A stretch of 64,000 bases of DNA, from contig NZ_FNPH01000005.1 in the NCBI RefSeq assembly GCF_900107255.1, positions 372,001 through 436,000 of the forward strand, read 5' to 3'. This document shows positions 60,230 to 64,000 of this stretch, one piece after another; position 1 is the first letter of the stretch; every line of letters starts with the position of its first letter. The notes under the pieces are model-generated. The model searched no databases and was not told the DNA's origin. It saw only the letters and a program-made list of their open reading frames with translations. The translations under genes and the position numbers were made by a program. Source of the stretch: Micromonospora pattaloongensis. Its GTDB lineage: Bacteria; Actinomycetota; Actinomycetes; Mycobacteriales; Micromonosporaceae.

Positions 60230-60997
60230 GTGTCTGGACTGCTCGCCGGTAAGCGGCTGCTGGTCACCGGCGTCATCACCGACCAGTCGATCGCGTTCTC
60301 GGTCGCGAAGCTCGCGCAGGAGAACGGCGCCACGGTCGTGCTCACCGGCTTCGGGCGGATGTCGCTGGTGGAGCGCATCGCCAAGCGGCTGCCGGCCGAG
60401 GCCCCGGTGATCGAGCTCGACGTGACCAACCCCGAGCACCTCGCCGGGCTCGCCGACAAGGTGCGCGAGCACGTCGACGGGCTCGACGGCGTGGTCCACT
60501 CGATCGGCTTCGCGCCGGCCAGCTGCCTCGGTGGCGGGTTCCTGGACGCGCCGTGGGAGGACGTGTCGACGGCGCTGCACGTCTCGACGTACTCGTACAA
60601 GTCGCTGGCGATGGCCGCGCTGCCGCTGATGTCGCCCGGCGGTTCGGTGGTCGGCCTGACCTTCGACGCCACCAAGGCGTGGCCGGTCTACGACTGGATG
60701 GGCGTGGCCAAGGCCGGGCTGGAGTCGGCGTCGCGGTACCTGGCGCTGCACCTGGGGCCGAAGGGGATCCGCAGCAATCTGGTCTCCGCGGGACCGCTGC
60801 GCACCATGGCCGCCAAGTCGATCCCCGGCTTCGAGCAGTTCGAGCACGCCTGGACCGAGCGGGCGCCGCTGGGCTGGTCGCTGACCGACCAGGAGCCGGC
60901 GGCGCGCGCCTGCCTGGCGCTGCTCTCCGACTGGTTCCCGGCCACGACCGGGGAGATCGTTCACGTCGACGGCGGGTACCACGCGCTCGGCGCCTGA
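60230..60997 (+). CDS. fabI: Enoyl-ACP reductase (FabI/InhA type)
   Basis: A 255-aa NADH-dependent reductase for the last step of fatty acid elongation. N-terminal GKRLLVTGVITDQSIAFSVAKLA, the VHSIGFAP segment, and the active-site VYDWMGVAKAGLES with Tyr and Lys spaced as in InhA. GTG 60230 has GGAGG at 60217-60221. Co-transcribed with fabG, and 77 bp before hemH. Confidence 0.95.
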   Translation: MSGLLAGKRLLVTGVITDQSIAFSVAKLAQENGATVVLTGFGRMSLVERIAKRLPAEAPVIELDVTNPEHLAGLADKVREHVDGLDGVVHSIGFAPASCLGGGFLDAPWEDVSTALHVSTYSYKSLAMAALPLMSPGGSVVGLTFDATKAWPVYDWMGVAKAGLESASRYLALHLGPKGIRSNLVSAGPLRTMAAKSIPGFEQFEHAWTERAPLGWSLTDQEPAARACLALLSDWFPATTGEIVHVDGGYHALGA

Positions 60998-61074
60998 AGC
61001 GGCGATGGGCGCCGGGTCACTCGACCGGGGCCCTGCCCCGCGGCCGCAGCGGCGGGACGGGAAGAATGGTGACC

Positions 61075-62109
61075 ATGGCGTACGACGCAGTGGTGCTGCT
61101 CTCCTTCGGCGGCCCGGAACACCCGGACGACGTTCTGCCCTTTTTGGAGAACGTCACGCGCGGTCGCGGGGTCCCGCCCGAGCGGCTGGCCGAGGTGGCC
61201 GAGCACTACCTGCATTTCGGCGGGGTCTCGCCGATCAACCAGCAGTGCCGTGACCTGCTCGCCGCGATGCGCGCCGACTTCGCCGCCAACGGGATCGACC
61301 TGCCGATCTACTGGGGCAACCGCAACTGGCACCCGATGCTCGCCGACACGGTCGCGCAGATGCGCGACGACGGGGTCACCCGCGCTCTCGGCTTCGCGAC
61401 CAGCGCGTACGGCGGATACTCGTCCTGCCGGCAGTACTGGGAGGACATCGGCGCCGCCCGGGCCGCGGTCGGCCCGGACGCGCCGGTGATCGACAAGCTG
61501 CGGCACTTCCACGACCACCCCGGTTTCGTCGAGCCGCACGCGGAGGCGGTCCGGGCGGCGCTGGCCACCCTCGACCCGGCGCGGCGCGCCACCACCCGGC
61601 TGGTCTTCACCGCCCACTCCATCCCGACCTCGATGGCCGCCACGGCCGGCCCGGAGGGCGGCCGGTACGAGGCGCAGCTGCGGGAGACCGCGCGGCTGGT
61701 CGCGGCCGCCGCCGCGCCGGATCTCGAGTACGACCTGGTGTGGCAGAGCCGTTCCGGCCCGCCGCAGGTGCCGTGGCTGGAGCCGGACGTCAACGATCAC
61801 CTGGCGACGCTGCCGGCGGCCGGGGTGACCGGGGTCGTGGTCAGCCCGATCGGCTTCGTCTCCGATCACCTCGAGGTGGTCTGGGACCTCGACACCGAGG
61901 CGGCCACGACCGCGAAGCAGCTCGGCCTCGACTTCGCGCGCGCCGGCACGCCCGGCGTCCATCCGCGGTTCGTGGCGATGGTCCGCGAGCTGGTGCTCGA
62001 GCGGCTCGGCGGGCCCGGCACACAGCGGCGCGAGCGGCTCGGTGAGCTGCCGATCTGGGACACCTGCCCGGCCGACTGCTGCACCGCGCCCGCGCGGGTT
62101 CGGGGGTGA
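61075..62109 (+). CDS. hemH: Coproporphyrin/protoporphyrin ferrochelatase
   Basis: A 344-aa ferrochelatase; actinobacteria use this enzyme as CpfC, inserting iron into coproporphyrin III. Motifs LLSFGGPEHPDDVLPFLENVTRGR, YLHFGGVSPIN, LVFTAHSIPTSMA (catalytic His) and VVSPIGFVSDHLEVVWDLD are clear. Cys in YSSCRQYW and the terminal DTCPADCC match the [2Fe-2S] ligands reported for actinobacterial enzymes. ATG 61075 is chosen; ATG 61066 sits too close to the GGGAAG ribosome site. Follows fabI, as in mycobacteria. Confidence 0.95.
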   Translation: MAYDAVVLLSFGGPEHPDDVLPFLENVTRGRGVPPERLAEVAEHYLHFGGVSPINQQCRDLLAAMRADFAANGIDLPIYWGNRNWHPMLADTVAQMRDDGVTRALGFATSAYGGYSSCRQYWEDIGAARAAVGPDAPVIDKLRHFHDHPGFVEPHAEAVRAALATLDPARRATTRLVFTAHSIPTSMAATAGPEGGRYEAQLRETARLVAAAAAPDLEYDLVWQSRSGPPQVPWLEPDVNDHLATLPAAGVTGVVVSPIGFVSDHLEVVWDLDTEAATTAKQLGLDFARAGTPGVHPRFVAMVRELVLERLGGPGTQRRERLGELPIWDTCPADCCTAPARVRG

Positions 62110-62113
62110 CGGG

Positions 62114-62893
62114 GTGAAGGAGCGTAAGCCGGTCGAGAGCTGGCTGACCGACATGGACGGCGTGCTGGTGCACGAGGGGCAGCCGGTGCCGGGGGCGCCG
62201 GAGTTCATCAATCGGCTGCGCGCCTCGGGCAAGCCGTTCCTGGTGCTCACCAACAACTCGATCTACACCCCGCGCGATCTGCAGGCCCGGCTGACCCGGA
62301 TGGGCTTCGAGGTGCCGGAGCACGCGATCTGGACGGCGGCTCTGGCCACCGCGCAGTTCCTCGCCGACCAGCGGCCGGGCGGCACCGCGTACGTGATCGG
62401 CGAGGCGGGGCTGACGACCGCGATGCACGCCGTCGGGTACGTGCTGACCGACTTCTCGCCGGACTACGTCGTGCTCGGTGAGACCCGCACCTACAGCTTC
62501 GAGGCGATCACGAAGGCGGTGCGGCTGATCAACGACGGGGCGCGGTTCATCTGCACGAATCCCGATCCGACGGGCCCGTCGGTGGAGGGGGCGCTGCCGG
62601 CGGCCGGCTCGGTCGCGGCGATGATCTCCAAGGCGACGGGGGTGGAGCCGTACTTCGTCGGCAAGCCCAACCCGATGATGATGCGCTCGGCGCTCAACAC
62701 GATCGAGGCGCACTCGGAGACCACCGCGATGATCGGCGACCGGATGGACACCGACGTCCTCTGCGGCCTGGAGGCGGGGTTGGAGACGATCCTGGTGCTG
62801 ACCGGGATCAGCACGCGTGCGGAGATCGACCGCTACCCGTACCGCCCGTCCCGCATCGTCAACTCCGTCGCCGATCTCATCGACGAGATCTGA
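62114..62893 (+). CDS. HAD-IIA family phosphatase (NagD-like)
   Basis: A 259-aa sugar-phosphatase-like HAD protein with intact motifs: LTDMDGVLVHEG (DxD nucleophile pair), FLVLTNNS, GKPNPMMM and MIGDRMDTDV. The C2-type cap lies between residues about 75 and 180. GTG 62114 is 4 bp after the hemH stop, so translation is probably coupled. Ends just before a GATC-containing inverted repeat. Confidence 0.92.
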   Translation: MKERKPVESWLTDMDGVLVHEGQPVPGAPEFINRLRASGKPFLVLTNNSIYTPRDLQARLTRMGFEVPEHAIWTAALATAQFLADQRPGGTAYVIGEAGLTTAMHAVGYVLTDFSPDYVVLGETRTYSFEAITKAVRLINDGARFICTNPDPTGPSVEGALPAAGSVAAMISKATGVEPYFVGKPNPMMMRSALNTIEAHSETTAMIGDRMDTDVLCGLEAGLETILVLTGISTRAEIDRYPYRPSRIVNSVADLIDEI

Positions 62894-62897
62894 CCGA

Positions 62898-62972
62898 AGA
62901 TCGCCGTGATCAGCGGAGTGGCGCGGCGGCGCGCCGACGACACGCGGAGCCGGTCCCTGATCACGCGGATCT
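62898..62972. repeat. Inverted repeat between convergent genes (AGATCGCCGTGATCAG arms)
   Basis: AGATCGCCGTGATCAG (62898-62913) faces CTGATCACGCGGATCT (62957-62972) with two mismatches. It fills the space between the HAD gene stop and the stop of the following minus-strand gene, the position of a bidirectional terminator. Confidence 0.75.
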
Positions 62973-62976
62973 CGGG

Positions 62977-63768
62977 TTAGGGGCGGAGCGGGGCGTTGCA
63001 GGCGGCGACCAGGGCGCGGCGGCAGGCCGTGGTGAGGGGGCGCAGCGCCGCGTCGCGTTGCTGGACCTCGTAGTTGTTGACCGCGCCGCCGGGAGCGACG
63101 TGCTCGGCGAGGACGAGGACACGGTCCAGGACGCTGGCGCGGGCGAAGAGGCGGCGGGCGCGCGGGTCGAAGCCCGGCGGCAGCTCGCTGGAGCTGTCCG
63201 GACGGCGCAGGGCGGCCAGCGCGGTGGCCAGCTCCGGGCGCCAGTGCGCCACGTCGAGTCGGGTCAGCGCCGCGGTCGCCTCGGCGAGCGCGGCGGCCAG
63301 CTCGCCCTCCGCCTCGGCGGGGCTCGGCCCGGCGAGCGCGGCGGCCGGGGCGTTCTCCGGCAGCGGGTAGACCCGCCACAGCACCGTCTCGAAGGTCACC
63401 CCGGAACCGGAGGTGTGGCTGCGTACCTCGGGAATCAGCCCGAGCCCGCGCGCGATCACCGCCTCGCCGGCGACGGTCGCCGCGTTGGTGAACGGGCCGG
63501 GGCCGGGCAGGCCACGCGGGTCGCCCGGCGCCGGTAGGGCGAGCCGGATGTCGTCGGGGGAGAGCTTGGACAGCGTCGGCAGCGCCTCGCGGAGCGGCAC
63601 GTCGGTCCAGGTGCCGGGGGCGTCGGCGACCAGGTGCTCCTCGTCACCGGCGATCTCGTCGGCGATGTCGTCGTACGGGACCAGGCCGGCGCGCCAGGCG
63701 CGCGCCCACGCGACGAAGCGGCTGGAGCGGCGCGACGCCAGGGTCGCCGCGCCCACTGCGGGAGACAT
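62977..63768 (-). CDS. Conserved actinobacterial protein of unknown function (263 aa)
   Basis: Soluble, Ala-rich protein without signal peptide or cysteines of note. The N-terminal half holds RFVAWARAWRAGLVPYDDIADEIAGDEEHLV and SHTSGSGVTFETVLWRVYPLPENAP; the C-terminal half is helical. I recognise it as a type of protein common near hemH in actinobacteria but know no function. ATG 63768 is fixed by TACCCT 7 nt upstream, so its mRNA is probably leaderless; the longer start at 63846 would span this promoter. Confidence 0.8.
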   Translation of the reverse strand: MSPAVGAATLASRRSSRFVAWARAWRAGLVPYDDIADEIAGDEEHLVADAPGTWTDVPLREALPTLSKLSPDDIRLALPAPGDPRGLPGPGPFTNAATVAGEAVIARGLGLIPEVRSHTSGSGVTFETVLWRVYPLPENAPAAALAGPSPAEAEGELAAALAEATAALTRLDVAHWRPELATALAALRRPDSSSELPPGFDPRARRLFARASVLDRVLVLAEHVAPGGAVNNYEVQQRDAALRPLTTACRRALVAACNAPLRP

Positions 63769-63775
63769 GCAGGCA

Positions 63776-63781
63776 AGGGTA
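63776..63781 (-). promoter_or_regulatory. Leaderless -10 box of the 263-aa gene
   Basis: TACCCT on the minus strand, 7 nt before ATG 63768, without a Shine-Dalgarno sequence. Confidence 0.5.
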
Positions 63782-63882
63782 CGGGGCACCGAGCGTGTTG
63801 TCTCGGCTGCGACGCGCTGCTCACCATGGGCCGGGTCACGTCTCACCCGGCGCGCCGATCGGCGTGGCGGGCCGTCGGCGAC

Positions 63883-63888
63883 TAGCGT
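63883..63888 (+). promoter_or_regulatory. -10 box of the DUF3097 gene
   Basis: TAGCGT lies 8 nt before GTG 63897 and only 2 nt before ATG 63891; the spacing favours a leaderless start at the GTG. Confidence 0.45.
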
Positions 63889-63896
63889 CCATGGGC

Positions 63897-64000
63897 GTGG
63901 TGCGGGACGGACGGTACGAGGACGTGCTCTCGGGCGACTGGCGGCGGCGCAAGGTGGTGCCCGAGGTCGACGCGGAGCCGGAGCTGGTGGTCGAGGACGC
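63897..64000 (+). CDS. DUF3097 family protein, N-terminal fragment (runs off the window)
   Basis: Only about 34 codons are present, reading VVRDGRYEDVLSGDW, then a basic RRRKVVPEV and LVVEDA. This matches the beginning of DUF3097 proteins of actinobacteria, whose function is unknown. The ATG at 63891 is in frame two codons earlier, but the adjacent -10 box makes GTG 63897 the likelier start. Confidence 0.7.
   Translation, partial: MVRDGRYEDVLSGDWRRRKVVPEVDAEPELVVED

Overview
The window is chromosomal DNA of a very high-GC actinobacterium, most probably a member of the Micromonosporaceae (inferred). Support comes from pervasive G/C third positions, frequent GTG starts, many leaderless promoters (a TANNNT box 6-8 nt before the start codon), cytochrome aa3-type heme A genes, an actinobacterial suf operon, a coproporphyrin-type ferrochelatase and InhA/MabA-like fatty acid genes. 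No rRNA, tRNA, CRISPR array, prophage or insertion sequence was recognised.

Layout. Positions 1-4 kb hold heme A synthesis (ctaB and, on the other strand, ctaA/cox15) flanking a small unknown gene, a structured tandem repeat and an ATP-grasp ligase. Positions 3.9-10.7 kb hold the complete suf operon sufR-B-D-Rieske-C-S-U-T, tightly overlapped and opened by its own Fe-S repressor. Positions 10.7-21.7 kb hold a secreted penicillin-acylase-type hydrolase, an acVLRF1-type peptidyl-tRNA hydrolase, a zinc metallopeptidase, an ABC-F ribosome protection factor behind what looks like a leader-peptide/terminator attenuator, a small HTH protein, an enoyl-CoA hydratase, an ABC exporter whose ribosome binding site lies in a long hairpin, and mug glycosylase.

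Positions 21.8-24.7 kb carry the most interesting system: three overlapping genes encoding a TIGR04222-type membrane protein with a perfectly periodic Cys-Gly tail (C-x5-C-x5-C-x5-C), a DUF692 multinuclear iron oxygenase (MNIO), and a small SCO6045-like partner, followed by an atypical SDR. This is the architecture of a RiPP-like modification system whose substrate appears to be membrane anchored. Positions 24.8-30.4 kb hold an AcnR-like TetR repressor, a nitrilase-family amidase, a HAD protein lacking its nucleophile, DUF2630 and aconitase. The TetR and aconitase upstream regions share a near-identical 18-bp motif that overlaps the aconitase -10 box.

Positions 30.6-55.4 kb look accessory: a permuted papain-like hydrolase, an FBP-domain protein, a giant secreted amylase-pullulanase, nitronate monooxygenase, a MASE4-type hybrid histidine kinase, a response regulator/HEAT/glycosyltransferase operon, Xaa-Pro aminopeptidase, asparagine synthetase, a chitin/cellulose-type LPMO with CBM2, a sugar kinase, MBL hydrolase, thioesterase, PAP2 protein and paired bacterial PH-domain membrane proteins. 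Positions 55.7-64 kb return to a conserved block: moxR-DUF58-VWA, fabG-fabI-hemH-HAD, a conserved unknown and the start of a DUF3097 gene.

The order ctaB, cox15, suf operon, ABC-F/echA/small HTH, tetR-acn, moxR-DUF58-VWA, fabG-inhA-hemH follows the Mycobacterium tuberculosis Rv1451-Rv1485 region as I remember it. The window can therefore be read as an ancient actinobacterial backbone interrupted by lineage-specific cassettes. Intergenic spaces carry several GATC-ended inverted repeats and one 81-bp near-palindrome, mostly at gene 3' ends.
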